A DNA stretch of 64,000 bases from Mesorhizobium sp. BR1-1-16 (GCF_020165495.1 NZ_JAIUIE010000004.1:248001-312000); one strand, 5' to 3'; counted from the first letter of the stretch, positions 1-8,913 are shown. Notes: generated by a model from the sequence alone, not told the origin. Made by a program: numbers and translations.

Positions 1-1065
1 CAGGTAGCCGTTGCGCTCCGGCCGAACGAGCACCTTGCGCGGCTTGCCCTGCCACGGCATGTCGAGGAGGATTTGCTCGTTAATGCCGTCATGATCATAG
101 AGGTCGTGCGGGCTCCACTGGTAGAACCACCGCGCGGCGCCTGTATCGGGATCGCGCGCGAAGATGCCCGCCGTCCATTTGTTGTCGCCGGGACGCGCGT
201 CGGGGTTCCAGGGACCGGGATTTCCTGTGCCGTAATAGATCAGGTTGAGATCGGGGTCATAGGAGAGCCACCCCCAGACATTGCCGCCGCCTTGCTGCCA
301 GGCATCTGGCGGCCAGGTGGTCACGCCGAGGTCCTTCCCCCTGTCCATGTCATAGAAGGGCTTGAAGTCCGGCCCGATCAGGACATCCGCGTCCGGGCCG
401 GTGCTGAATGCTTTCCAGACGCTCTTCCCCGTTGCCGCATCGAGGGCCACGATCCAGCCGCGCACACCGTATTCGCCACCTGAATTGCCGACAAATACCT
501 TGCCGCGTGCGAACAGCGGCGCCATCGTCATCGTCTCGCCGATATTGATGTCGCCGAGCTTCACATTCCAGATTTCCCGGCCGGTCGCCGCATCGACCGC
601 CACCGTGTGGGAATCGAGCGTCGTGTAATAGATCCGGCCATCGCCATAGGTCGGGCCGCGATTGACCACATCGCAACAGGCAACCCCCTGCGCGGCAGCC
701 TCCGGCTTGGGTTCATATTTCCACTTGAGCGGCGCGCCGGGCCTGGTGAGGTCCAGCGCATACAGAATGAGCGGATAGGGCGCGAGCACATACATCGTGC
801 TCCCGACAACGATCGGCGCGGATTCGTGACCACGGACGACACCGGTCGAGAATGTGAAATCGACTCGGAGATTGGCAACGTTGGCGGTGTTGATCTCGTC
901 GAGGCCGCTGTACCGGGTGCTCGCATAGTTCTTCGCCGGCATCACCCACTGGCCGTCCTCCTGTGGGGAAGCCGACGGTGGCGGCACGATCGACTGGCCG
1001 AGGCACAAGCTCGTCATTGCAACAAAAGCGATGGTGCAAAGCCCAACCAGGCTTCGATGCTTCAT
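1..1065 (-). CDS. PQQ-dependent alcohol dehydrogenase, lanthanide (XoxF/PedH) type, 3' end outside window
   Basis: Periplasmic quinoprotein that oxidises an alcohol to the aldehyde and passes electrons to a cytochrome c. The first 355 residues are present; the C-terminus lies beyond position 1. An N-terminal signal peptide is followed by beta-propeller W-repeats. The adjacent-cysteine disulfide of methanol-dehydrogenase relatives is at C130-C131. Metal ligands can be placed by motif: E198 (NSGGEYGVRG), N282 (GTGNPGPWNP), catalytic D324 and, two residues on, D326 (PHDLYDHDG). An Asp at +2 is the established mark of lanthanide-using enzymes; calcium enzymes have Ala, Ser or Thr there. The intervening residue is His rather than the usual Tyr. 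It is the last visible gene of an operon of ABC-transporter genes, 79 bases after the permease. The substrate cannot be told from sequence. Family very sure, metal type likely. Confidence 0.93.
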   Translation of the reverse strand, partial: MKHRSLVGLCTIAFVAMTSLCLGQSIVPPPSASPQEDGQWVMPAKNYASTRYSGLDEINTANVANLRVDFTFSTGVVRGHESAPIVVGSTMYVLAPYPLILYALDLTRPGAPLKWKYEPKPEAAAQGVACCDVVNRGPTYGDGRIYYTTLDSHTVAVDAATGREIWNVKLGDINIGETMTMAPLFARGKVFVGNSGGEYGVRGWIVALDAATGKSVWKAFSTGPDADVLIGPDFKPFYDMDRGKDLGVTTWPPDAWQQGGGNVWGWLSYDPDLNLIYYGTGNPGPWNPDARPGDNKWTAGIFARDPDTGAARWFYQWSPHDLYDHDGINEQILLDMPWQGKPRKVLVRPERNGYL

Positions 1066-1144
1066 CGACGCCAACTCCCGCATGGTACCATCAGACATCG
1101 AACGCCTCGGCGGGGATTCCGTTCCAGATCAGAGACGACCGGAC

Positions 1145-1948
1145 CTAGAAATCGCGTCGCTTCCAGAAACCGCGGCCGGGGTTATAGCCCCAGGTCGCAA
1201 GGCCTTGAAAGACGATCAACGCACCGCTCACAACGGCCAGAGATGGCCAGTTCACTTGGCAATAAAGCGCGAAGCGGATCAGTTCGACGGCATGGCTGAA
1301 CGGGTTGGTGGCAGCGATCCATCCGAGCCAGGCATTGGCGTCGTCGAGCTTCCAGAGCGGATAAAGGGCAGTCGATGCAAAAAAGAGCGGAAAGATCACG
1401 AAGTTCATCACGCCAGCGAAATTCTCGAGCTGGCGGATCAGCGACGAGATCAACAAGCCCAAGGCGCCGAGCATCGTCCCGGCAAGGATGAGGGCCGGCA
1501 GCGCGGCGACATAGCCGAGCGCCGGCGGCCGCACATCCCAGAGGCGCGCGAGGAAGAGGAAGACGTAGACCACCGGCAGAACGACAACGACGCTCGCCAG
1601 GAGCCTTGCCAGAAGAACGAACCAGCGTGGCAATGGACTGGTAAGTAGCAGCCGCATGCTGCCCATCTCGCGGTCGTAGACCATCGACAGCGAACTTTGC
1701 ATGCCGTGAAAGAGGAGCATCATGCCCGCGAGGCCCGGCGCGATATAGGTCTCGTAAAGGATGTAGCTGCGATAGGGCGGCGTCGGCGAGAGACCGAGTA
1801 CTGCACGGAAGCCCGCCGCGAAAATGGCGAGCCAGACCAACGGGCGGATCAACGCCGAGACCAGGCGTCCGCGCTGGCGGAGCATGCGCAGCCCCTCCCG
1901 TCTCAAGATGCCCATGAAGGCGCGCGCACAATGAAACGGCGTCGTCAT
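1145..1948 (-). CDS. ABC transporter permease of PQQ-alcohol gene clusters (PedC-like)
   Basis: 267-residue ABC-2-type membrane protein with about six hydrophobic segments, beginning near residue 30. It belongs to the permeases found beside PQQ-dependent alcohol dehydrogenases, of which PedC of the Pseudomonas ped cluster is the named example. With the ATPase encoded just upstream it should form an exporter in the inner membrane. What it moves is unknown; proposals in the literature range from alcohols to cofactors. Its ATG overlaps the ATPase stop (ATGA), so the two are translationally coupled, and the PQQ dehydrogenase follows. Role in the alcohol pathway is inferred from family and operon. 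Confidence 0.85.
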   Translation of the reverse strand: MTTPFHCARAFMGILRREGLRMLRQRGRLVSALIRPLVWLAIFAAGFRAVLGLSPTPPYRSYILYETYIAPGLAGMMLLFHGMQSSLSMVYDREMGSMRLLLTSPLPRWFVLLARLLASVVVVLPVVYVFLFLARLWDVRPPALGYVAALPALILAGTMLGALGLLISSLIRQLENFAGVMNFVIFPLFFASTALYPLWKLDDANAWLGWIAATNPFSHAVELIRFALYCQVNWPSLAVVSGALIVFQGLATWGYNPGRGFWKRRDF

Positions 1949-2640
1949 GGCCCTGCCTCGGCATGGACGGAGCCAATGTCGCCTGTGCGACCATTACGGA
2001 TCACGACGCCCTTCTCGAGAAGCATGGCGTGATCGTCATCCGCGACTTCGTCCAGCAGATGCGTCGCCCAAAGCACCGCGATGCCGCTCTGAGCACACAG
2101 GTCTCTGGCATGCGCGAGCAGGGCTTTGCGGGAGGCGGTATCGAGACCGGCTGTTGGCTCGTCGAACAGCAGGAGTTGCGGATCGTGCAGGAGAGCGCGG
2201 GCGATTTCGACGCGGCGCCGCTCCCCGCCCGAGAGGTGCCGAACGACGCGATGGGCGTGCGGAAGAATGTCGAGCCGCCGCAGCACGCGCTCCGCCCGCA
2301 ACCGCCCTTCGGAAGGCGACAGTCCGTGCAGCGCCGCGTGATAGCGGAGGTTTTCCGACACGGTCAGATCAAGATCGAGCGTGGGCTGCTGGAACAGGAT
2401 GCCCATCCTGGCCATCGCCAGCGTCGGTGCCCGCCGCAGATCGTGCTCGAAAACATGAATCTCACCGCACGAAGCCGAATAGAGGCCCGAAACAAGACTG
2501 AACAACGTCGTCTTGCCGGCACCGTTCGGCCCGAGCAGCACGGCGAACCCCCCTGCGGGCAGCGCGAAGCTGACATCTCTGAGCACGGTCACGCCGCCGA
2601 AGGCATGCGTGAGGTTTCGGATTTCGAGAGCCATGGTCAT
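1945..2640 (-). CDS. ABC transporter ATP-binding protein of PQQ-alcohol clusters
   Basis: 231-residue nucleotide-binding subunit. Walker A is GPNGAGKTTL near residue 38, the ABC signature LSGGERRR near residue 137, and Walker B LLLFDEPTAGLD near residue 157, followed by the switch His in WATHLLDE. It is a drug/lipid-exporter-like ATPase matching the TIGR family of PQQ-dependent alcohol-system ABC ATPases. It pairs with the PedC-like permease; ATGA overlaps couple it on both sides, to the beta-propeller gene before it and the permease after it. The function is certain as an ATPase; the cargo is unknown. Confidence 0.88.
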   Translation of the reverse strand: MTMALEIRNLTHAFGGVTVLRDVSFALPAGGFAVLLGPNGAGKTTLFSLVSGLYSASCGEIHVFEHDLRRAPTLAMARMGILFQQPTLDLDLTVSENLRYHAALHGLSPSEGRLRAERVLRRLDILPHAHRVVRHLSGGERRRVEIARALLHDPQLLLFDEPTAGLDTASRKALLAHARDLCAQSGIAVLWATHLLDEVADDDHAMLLEKGVVIRNGRTGDIGSVHAEAGP

Positions 2641-3602
2641 GGCGCAACCACGACGCCCCAGGGACCGCGCCCCACGCCGACAGATTTCAGCACCTCCTCG
2701 TTCCGAAGGTCGATCACCGTCATGTCGCTCGAATTGCCATTGGCGGTGTACAGCCGGCTTTCGTCGGGCGACAGCGCGACATGCCAGACCCGCTGTCCAA
2801 CGAGGAACAGCTTTCGCACGGTCAAAGTCCTGACATCGACCTCCGCGACCCTGTTCGAGGGACCGAGCGCGACATAGGCCCGCGAGCCGTCACGCGTGAG
2901 CACGAAGCCTACGGCCTGCACCAGTTCCTGCTCGACGCCGGGGACGCTGAACTCGATCTTGCCGGTCTCCAGACCGCTGGAGCGGTCGAATACCGTCACC
3001 GTGCCGCGGATCTCCGACGAAACCCAGATCTGCCGCCCGTCAGGGGAAACGGCGGCCCAGCGGGGCCGTGTGTCGACCAGGAGATTGTCGGTGAGTTCCA
3101 GCGTCTCCGCATCGATGATGTGCACCATGCTGGTGGTCTCGGACGTGCAGAGCACAGTCTTGCCGTCCGTGCTGACCGCAATCCCTTCAGGCTCGACGCC
3201 AACCGGCACCTCGGCCGTAACCCTCCGGCTCCCGATATCGACCACCGAAACAAGATTGTCATTCTCATTGGCGACGAAGAGCCGCCTGCCGTCCGGATGG
3301 GTGGCAAAGACTTCAGGGTCGGCTCCTGACGGCAGCGAACCCGCCACGGAGCCACTCGTGAGATCGACCACGTCGATGCGGTCATCATCCCCTACCGCGA
3401 CAAGGAGAGAGTGCCCGTCGCGGCTGATCTCGAGGCCACGGGGCCGCCGCCCGACAGGAATGGTCTTCGTGACGGCGAGGCTCGCTCCGTCAACGACAGA
3501 GACGGTATTGTCCTGTTCGTTACTGACATAGATCGTATCCGCCCGGCCCGCCCTCGCCACCAGGACGAGGATCAAGAAGAGCCCACATCTCAGCGTTTGC
3601 AT
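2637..3602 (-). CDS. PQQ-catabolism-associated periplasmic YVTN beta-propeller protein
   Basis: 321 residues with an N-terminal signal peptide (about residues 1-21) and then a series of YVTN-type propeller blades, for example TIYVSNEQDNTVSVVDG and RLFVANENDNLVSVVD. This is the beta-propeller family that regularly accompanies PQQ-dependent alcohol systems. It is presumably periplasmic and non-enzymatic; suggested roles are cofactor or metal handling, or a scaffold for the ABC system, none proven. It starts within the last codons of the substrate-binding gene (13-base overlap) and its stop overlaps the ATPase start. Confidence 0.86.
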   Translation of the reverse strand: MQTLRCGLFLILVLVARAGRADTIYVSNEQDNTVSVVDGASLAVTKTIPVGRRPRGLEISRDGHSLLVAVGDDDRIDVVDLTSGSVAGSLPSGADPEVFATHPDGRRLFVANENDNLVSVVDIGSRRVTAEVPVGVEPEGIAVSTDGKTVLCTSETTSMVHIIDAETLELTDNLLVDTRPRWAAVSPDGRQIWVSSEIRGTVTVFDRSSGLETGKIEFSVPGVEQELVQAVGFVLTRDGSRAYVALGPSNRVAEVDVRTLTVRKLFLVGQRVWHVALSPDESRLYTANGNSSDMTVIDLRNEEVLKSVGVGRGPWGVVVAP

Positions 3603-4777
3603 GTTGTCTCCTCCTCATCGACGCCGAGGGAATCGAGTTCACTAACCCGGTGCAGGAAGGCAGCTTGGGGTGAAATGGAAACGAGAAGCCTCGATCCGAC
3701 GATCAGGATCGGTTCGCGGAGCTGGCCGTCCCAGAGTCTGAAGCTGAGCCCCTGCCCCTTGAAGGCAGCGAGGAGAAAGTCCGGCCCGCGCAGATAGCCC
3801 GAGATTTTGGCCGCATCGGCGCTCTCCGTGCGCACCGCCGCCTCTCCGATCGCCCGGGCCGCAACCCACCCGGCATAATCTCGCGATGTCATCCAGCGGC
3901 CCGCCTGACGATGGAACCGGTTCTGAAGCTGGGTAGCGCCCCATTGCTCCGCGACCGGACTCCACGCCGTCGCGATCAAGCCGTGGGTGCCAGCGACCGG
4001 CCGGGGACGATCCGTCCGGCCCTCGAGATAGGCTCCAAACTCATCCCGCTCGTCGGCGACCACGAGAACGTCGTAGTCAGCAGCCCGCGTGAATGTTGGA
4101 ATTTCCGTTTGCAGCGCGACATGTCCGGTGTCCGTGCGAGCGTTCCCGGGTTGAAACGCCCATGTCTTTTCGTCAACGATCTCCGCGCCGAAACGGGATG
4201 CCGCCCGACGGACTGCATCGGCGTAGAGTCTGTCGCCCGGAGAGCGGCCAACGACAAGAAGCCACCGGGTCCACTTCTTCCAGACGAGATATTGCGCGAG
4301 GCCATCGGCGAGCATGGCGCGACTGGCGATGGTGTGAAGCAGATCGGGACGGCATTCTCCGCCCCTCAGCGCATCGTCCGGCGCCCGGCTGTTGATGAGG
4401 AGTGTGCCGGTTGCCGACAGGGCGTCTGCCGCGGCCAGCAGTGGCCCGGCGTCCAGGTTGGCGATGACAAGACCGATGCCTCGGCCTGCCAACCCTTGGG
4501 CAGCGGCAACGACATCGCCGTCTTTCGGCACGAGCCTCTCCACGAGCTCAAAGCGCTGGTTCGTGAACCGCCCGGTCGTCGCGTCATCAGCGATTCCGAG
4601 CCGGACGCCTTCCAGTCCCTCGCGCGCCGGAACTTCGTCGAGCGGCCCGACCGGCAGCAGCGGATCATCACTTTCGCCGAGATAGCCGACCACGATCGCC
4701 GCCGGCTGCGCTGCCGACGCGGGCATCGCCAGCCACATGGACAATGCCCATACGGTCACCAACAAGCGAAGCGACAT
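3590..4777 (-). CDS. ABC transporter substrate-binding protein, PQQ-dependent alcohol system
   Basis: 395 residues: signal peptide (about residues 1-23, cut after PASAA), then a type I periplasmic-binding (Leu/Ile/Val-receptor-like) fold. It fits the substrate-binding family tied to PQQ alcohol clusters. A strong Shine-Dalgarno sequence, GGAGG, lies about 7 bases before the ATG at 4777 and supports this start, although it lies 110 bases inside the preceding ATPase gene. The ligand is unknown. Together with the propeller, ATPase and permease that follow it forms the characteristic four-gene set. Confidence 0.85.
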   Translation of the reverse strand: MSLRLLVTVWALSMWLAMPASAAQPAAIVVGYLGESDDPLLPVGPLDEVPAREGLEGVRLGIADDATTGRFTNQRFELVERLVPKDGDVVAAAQGLAGRGIGLVIANLDAGPLLAAADALSATGTLLINSRAPDDALRGGECRPDLLHTIASRAMLADGLAQYLVWKKWTRWLLVVGRSPGDRLYADAVRRAASRFGAEIVDEKTWAFQPGNARTDTGHVALQTEIPTFTRAADYDVLVVADERDEFGAYLEGRTDRPRPVAGTHGLIATAWSPVAEQWGATQLQNRFHRQAGRWMTSRDYAGWVAARAIGEAAVRTESADAAKISGYLRGPDFLLAAFKGQGLSFRLWDGQLREPILIVGSRLLVSISPQAAFLHRVSELDSLGVDEEETTCKR

Positions 4778-5426
4778 CGTTCATCCTCCGGTTATTGAGG
4801 GCATCGGATCGCGTTGGTTCATCGGCCATAATGGTGGCGGGCGCGCCGCCAAGCCTGATGGTTCGAGTAGACAAGACGTCGACGTCGCGCTGGTCATGCG
4901 TCACCAAGAGCGTCAAACATCCGCGCCTCGCGATCTCCGTGGCGACGAGGCCGCGCATCTCGGCCGCTGCCGCCGCATCGAGCGCCGAGAACGGCTCGTC
5001 GAGGAGCAGCAGCCCGCCCTCGGACGCAAGCGTGCGTGCCAGGTTGACGCGCTGTGCCATGCCTACCGATAGCCGCTGGGGATAGACATCGGCAGCATCG
5101 GCAAGGCCGACCTGATCGAGCCAGCGGACTGCGTCCCGGCGGCTGCATCTGGACGCGATTTCTATGTTCGCGGCGGCCGTTCTCCACGGCAGCAGCCGGG
5201 CAGACTGGAAGGCGACGCTCACGCGGGCTGGACGGCCTGTGACCGCACCCTCGTAGCGTCGGTCAAGCCCCGCAGCGATGGCGAGCAATGTCGACTTGCC
5301 GATGCCGGAGGGTCCGACAATGGCACAGGTCTCCCCTGCGGCGAGGCGAAGATCGATACGCTCAAGCACAGACCGAACAACCCCGTCCGACCTATTCACG
5401 ACCTTGCTGACTATCTGGATCCGCAT
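4668..5426 (-). CDS. ABC transporter ATP-binding protein, nitrate/sulfonate/taurine (NitT/TauT) type
   Basis: ATPase of about 252 residues with Walker A GPSGIGKSTLLAIAAGLD, signature LSVGMAQRVNLAR and Walker B LLLLDEPFSALDAA. It resembles SsuB/TauB. The ATG at 5426 overlaps the permease stop (TGATG) and is preferred to the in-frame GTG 12 bases earlier. The C-terminal tail of about 35 residues overlaps the next gene by 110 bases, longer than usual, and ends in a low-complexity basic stretch, so the native stop may once have been earlier. It serves the permease and binding protein encoded immediately before it. Confidence 0.85.
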   Translation of the reverse strand: MRIQIVSKVVNRSDGVVRSVLERIDLRLAAGETCAIVGPSGIGKSTLLAIAAGLDRRYEGAVTGRPARVSVAFQSARLLPWRTAAANIEIASRCSRRDAVRWLDQVGLADAADVYPQRLSVGMAQRVNLARTLASEGGLLLLDEPFSALDAAAAAEMRGLVATEIARRGCLTLLVTHDQRDVDVLSTRTIRLGGAPATIMADEPTRSDALNNRRMNDVASLVGDRMGIVHVAGDARVGSAAGGDRGRLSRRK

Positions 5427-6178
5427 CACCGCCGCCACCGGAGGATATGCCGATCCGCCGGCGCGAGAGCGAGCATTTCGATCAACAGCAGGCAGCCGAC
5501 AAATGCCGTCGCGTAGGCCAGCACGCGCTCGATATCGAAAAGCTGGAAGGAGGTCTGCAGCTCGAAGCCGATGCCGTCAGGACGACCGATCAATTCGGCG
5601 ACGAGCACGATCTTCCAGATCAATGCAAGTCCGTTCCGAGCTGCAGCAAGGCAGTAGGGCGCGAGCTGCGGCATCAGGACGTGGCGCAGTGTTCGCCATG
5701 GGCCGAAACGGAACGATCGCGCCATCTCCGTGAGATCGGCATCGAACTGCCGCGCGCCCTCCCGCAGACTGACCACGACCGCTGGCACTTTGCTCAGGGC
5801 GACGGCGACCAGCAGCGCGGCCTCGGTCAGGCCGAGCCACAGATAGCAGAGCACGATGACAACGAGCGCGGGCGCGTTGAGAAGAATAAGAACCCATGGA
5901 TAAGCAAGACGATCGGCAAGAGGAAAGCGTCCGAGCACGATCCCGAGGACGGTGCCAATCGCCATCGAAATTGCAAAGCCAAGAACGACCCTAGCCATCG
6001 TGATCGCGAGATCACCCAGCAGTGGGCCGTGAAGAGCCTCTACGCCGATTGTGCGCGCGACGTCGATCGGCCCCGGCAGCAGGGCGCTGTGGCCGAATGC
6101 TGCCGCGATCTGCCAGAGCACAAGCAGGCACGCGACCGAGAGGAATGTCGGCCCTTGGCGAAGGGCGGATGACGGCAT
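5426..6178 (-). CDS. ABC transporter permease, NitT/TauT type
   Basis: 250-residue inner-membrane protein with about six membrane spans and the binding-protein-dependent transport EAA region (around residues 150-180, RFGPWRTLRHVLMPQLAPYC). It resembles SsuC/TauC permeases. It lies 15 bases after the binding-protein gene and overlaps the ATPase start. The three genes form a complete importer at the head of the PQQ operon; importers of this class carry small oxyanions, sulfonates, riboflavin or pyrimidine precursors, so the substrate cannot be named. Confidence 0.85.
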   Translation of the reverse strand: MPSSALRQGPTFLSVACLLVLWQIAAAFGHSALLPGPIDVARTIGVEALHGPLLGDLAITMARVVLGFAISMAIGTVLGIVLGRFPLADRLAYPWVLILLNAPALVVIVLCYLWLGLTEAALLVAVALSKVPAVVVSLREGARQFDADLTEMARSFRFGPWRTLRHVLMPQLAPYCLAAARNGLALIWKIVLVAELIGRPDGIGFELQTSFQLFDIERVLAYATAFVGCLLLIEMLALAPADRHILRWRR

Positions 6179-6193
6179 CGTGCAGTGCCTCTT

Positions 6194-7183
6194 TCAATAG
6201 GACGCGCCTGTCCAGAAGATTGCCGGGTCAAGATGATCGCTGCGCCCCACCAGACCCTCGCCGCCAAGTTCCCGGAGAATGTCGAACATCCGGCTCGCAG
6301 CAGCTTTTTCGGTTGCGCCCCAGTGGCGAACGAAGCCGAGTTGATATTGCCGACGGAGTTCTGCCAGCAGGGCAGGATCGGAGGTTCCGGTTAGATGTGA
6401 AATCCTCTGCCACTCCTGATCTTGATCGATGATCAGCTGTTTCGCGGTGCGTGACGCCTGGAGGAAGGCGTCCAGCTGAGGACGATGCTCGCGCGCCCAG
6501 TCCGCGCGCGCGACGAAACCGAGCAAGGGAACGTCGGGGTCAACCCCCAGCGCGGCCATGATCTCGCTGACCTGAATCAGGGGCCGTCCACCCGCCGCCT
6601 GCACGCGGGCCGCATATGTCCAGAATGTGAGCGTAGCGTCGAGGCGGCCACGTTCCAGTTCGGCATTGAGCAGCGGCGCGGCCCCGTATTCGGGATCAAA
6701 GAACGCCTCAATATCGGAGCCAGTGCGCTTGCGCCAATACGCTCGGAGTAGGAGCCAGCTCTTATCGAGAGGTCCCCCTGCGATGCCTATGCGCCTGCCC
6801 TTCAGATCGTTCATCGTCGCCAAAGGGGAAGTGGAAGGAACCATCAGCGCGCCGACCGCGCGGGAATACGGCAGGAAGACGAATTTTCTCCCCTCCGCCC
6901 TCTGGCGGGCCACCCAAAGCCAGTCCGTAACGATAAGGTCGGTGGCGCCGGTGATGAGAGCCAGCTTGGCGGCCTCGCCGCTGGCCGCACGCAGCGGCAA
7001 AACCTCGATGCCGCGGGCACTATCGAGCGCATGGTGGGCGATTGTGTCCAACTCCCAATCGACCGTCCCAAAAGCCAGTGTACTGACCGTCACAACCGGC
7101 ATGTCGTGCGCGTTCGCGCCAGCGACCGCCTTGACGCTCAATCCTACGATCAACGCCATTAGGATCAACCGTTTGCACGACAT
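6194..7183 (-). CDS. ABC transporter substrate-binding protein, NMT1/SsuA-like
   Basis: About 329 residues from the ATG at 7183, with a signal peptide ending near ANA. An upstream in-frame ATG at 7225 would put 14 charged residues before the signal peptide and is rejected. The body is a two-lobed periplasmic-binding fold of the SsuA/THI5 type: FGTVDWELDTIAHHAL in lobe one and the GRRIGIAGGP loop. First gene of the operon that runs to position 1. Its ligand is unknown; position suggests uptake of something needed for, or produced around, PQQ-dependent oxidation. That link is inference. Confidence 0.83.
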   Translation of the reverse strand: MSCKRLILMALIVGLSVKAVAGANAHDMPVVTVSTLAFGTVDWELDTIAHHALDSARGIEVLPLRAASGEAAKLALITGATDLIVTDWLWVARQRAEGRKFVFLPYSRAVGALMVPSTSPLATMNDLKGRRIGIAGGPLDKSWLLLRAYWRKRTGSDIEAFFDPEYGAAPLLNAELERGRLDATLTFWTYAARVQAAGGRPLIQVSEIMAALGVDPDVPLLGFVARADWAREHRPQLDAFLQASRTAKQLIIDQDQEWQRISHLTGTSDPALLAELRRQYQLGFVRHWGATEKAAASRMFDILRELGGEGLVGRSDHLDPAIFWTGASY

Positions 7184-7670
7184 GACATCCGTCCGAATCT
7201 GATCCCGCCGTATTGCATCGCACATCGCGCCTGACGTTCCGAACTCGTGCGGCCGCCGTTTGTTCCCCCCGTCTCGCGCGTTGTGGTGCGAGCCCGATCA
7301 CTGAGGTCCGGGTGTTTGCAATCCGCTGCTCGCCGCACACTCTGCTTTTAGAAAAAGTCGAGCTTGAGTCGCCAAGCTGAGCGCCGCCTTTGCGAGGAGG
7401 GCCTTATCTCTCGCCCCAGTCCGGGGTGTCAGGGACACAGTAGCAACGCGCAGAGTACGCGCTGCAGTTACAAATCTTGCCCTCTACTTCACCGATGCTC
7501 ATGCCCATCTGAGCTATGCGCATATGAAGAAGGCAAGCCGAAGCTATCCACCAGCGCAATACGCTGCGTTGTTGCGGTGCGATACCAGCCGGCCACCGCA
7601 AGTCATCAGGCAGGCTGCAGCGAACCGGCGCGGCATCTGGTCGTCCCGCGCCGGAAGCAGACGTCGCGGC
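7184..7670. other. 487-bp gene-poor stretch upstream of the PQQ/ABC operon
   Basis: This stretch must hold the promoter of the operon reading leftward from 7183. I see no convincing sigma-70 boxes. A short minus-strand frame (7404-7523) encodes a cysteine-rich peptide of about 40 residues, but it lacks a ribosome-binding site and is not called as a gene. Confidence 0.5.
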
Positions 7671-8426
7671 CTAGATATTCTGGCCCCCCGACACCTCGAT
7701 GCGCTGCGCGGTCACCCAGCGGTTCTCGGGGCCGAGCAGGCTCGCGACGGCGGGCCCAACATCGTCGGGCAGACCCACCCGGCCGAGCGCGATGATGCTC
7801 GCGAAAGCCTCGTTGTAGGCCGGCGTGTCGCGGACGGCACCACCGAGGAAGTCGGTCTCGATCGCCCCGGGCGCGATGGTGTTGGCCATGATGCCGCGGC
7901 TCCCCAGTTCCTTCGCCATGTAGAGTGTCAGGATCTCCACGGCTCCCTTCGCGGCGGAATAGGCGGAAAATCCGGGATAGCTGGCGCGGGTGAGGCCGCT
8001 GGAGAAGTTGACGATGCGTCCGCCATCGACCATCAGCGGCAGCAGCGCCTGGGTGAGGAAGAAGACGCCCTTCACATGGACGTCGAACAGGGCGTCGAAC
8101 TGTGCCTCGGTGGTATCAGTGAAGGCGGCCATTTCGCCGTGTCCGGCATTGTTGACGAAGTGGTCGAAGGTCTCGCGACCCCAGATGTCGCTGAGCGTGG
8201 AGCGAACGGCGTCGACGAAGCCCGGGAAGTTCGCGACGATGCCGGTATCGAGCTGCAGGGCCACCGCCTTGCGGCCAAGCGACTCGATCTCGGCGACGGT
8301 CGATGCGGCGTTGGTGGCGCCGTTGCGATAGGTGAGGATCACATCGCCGCCATGGCGCGCGATGCTGATGGCGGTGTTGCGGCCCAGTCCGCGGCTGCCC
8401 CCGGTGACGATCGAGATGGTGGTCAT
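7671..8426 (-). CDS. Short-chain dehydrogenase/reductase (SDR)
   Basis: 251 residues, usual classical-SDR length. Cofactor motif TGGSRGLG at residues 8-15, NNAG near residue 92, catalytic Ser in NFSSG and the YSAAK Tyr-Lys pair near residue 155. Gly-rich Rossmann fold, NAD(P)-dependent oxidoreductase; substrate unknown. It is transcribed away from a truncated AraC gene that would normally control such a divergent SDR, so its regulation may now be lost. Confidence 0.9.
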   Translation of the reverse strand: MTTISIVTGGSRGLGRNTAISIARHGGDVILTYRNGATNAASTVAEIESLGRKAVALQLDTGIVANFPGFVDAVRSTLSDIWGRETFDHFVNNAGHGEMAAFTDTTEAQFDALFDVHVKGVFFLTQALLPLMVDGGRIVNFSSGLTRASYPGFSAYSAAKGAVEILTLYMAKELGSRGIMANTIAPGAIETDFLGGAVRDTPAYNEAFASIIALGRVGLPDDVGPAVASLLGPENRWVTAQRIEVSGGQNI

Positions 8427-8565
8427 GCGCTTGCTCCTTGATCAGTGTTTTCGCTGAGGAAACAATCGCGCAGCCGCGGCCGGCAAAGTTGCCGGATGCT
8501 CGCCATTTCTTGCCTGATAGTCCGCACCCGTTGAGTGACCTCGCTGCGCGGGATAGGGTGAGGCG

Positions 8566-8913
8566 ATGACCCAGACGCTGCTCGCCGCCGCCGACCGCTA
8601 CGCTGAGGCCAATGCCGACTCATATGGCGTTGCCACGACCCCCGTCCCTGGGCTTGCCGTAGTCCGGGAGACGATGCCGACCGCGCTTCAGTACGCGATC
8701 AACCGGCCGCTGGTGGCCCTGGTGCTGCAGGGCCGCAAGCATGTCGCCATGGGCGCCAGCACCTTCGATCTCCATCCCGGCGAGTCGCTGCTGATCACCG
8801 CAGACGTGCCGACGGTCAGCCAGATCACCGAGGCCAATCTGGCTAGGCCGTATATCTCCATCTTCTTTGAGATCGATGCCGCCGTGGTGGCTGAGCTGGT
8901 CACGGAAACATGA
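8566..8913 (+). pseudogene. AraC-family regulator, N-terminal fragment
   Basis: 115 codons of an AraC N-terminal sensing domain (cupin-like; VALVLQGRKHVAMG, then FDLHPGESLLITADVPT). The frame stops at 8913, where full genes continue with a further 180 or so residues including two helix-turn-helix motifs. No DNA-binding part is found downstream; instead a decayed, unrelated gene on the other strand begins at about 8930. The remnant is divergent from the SDR gene, the usual arrangement of this regulator with its target. Confidence 0.82.
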
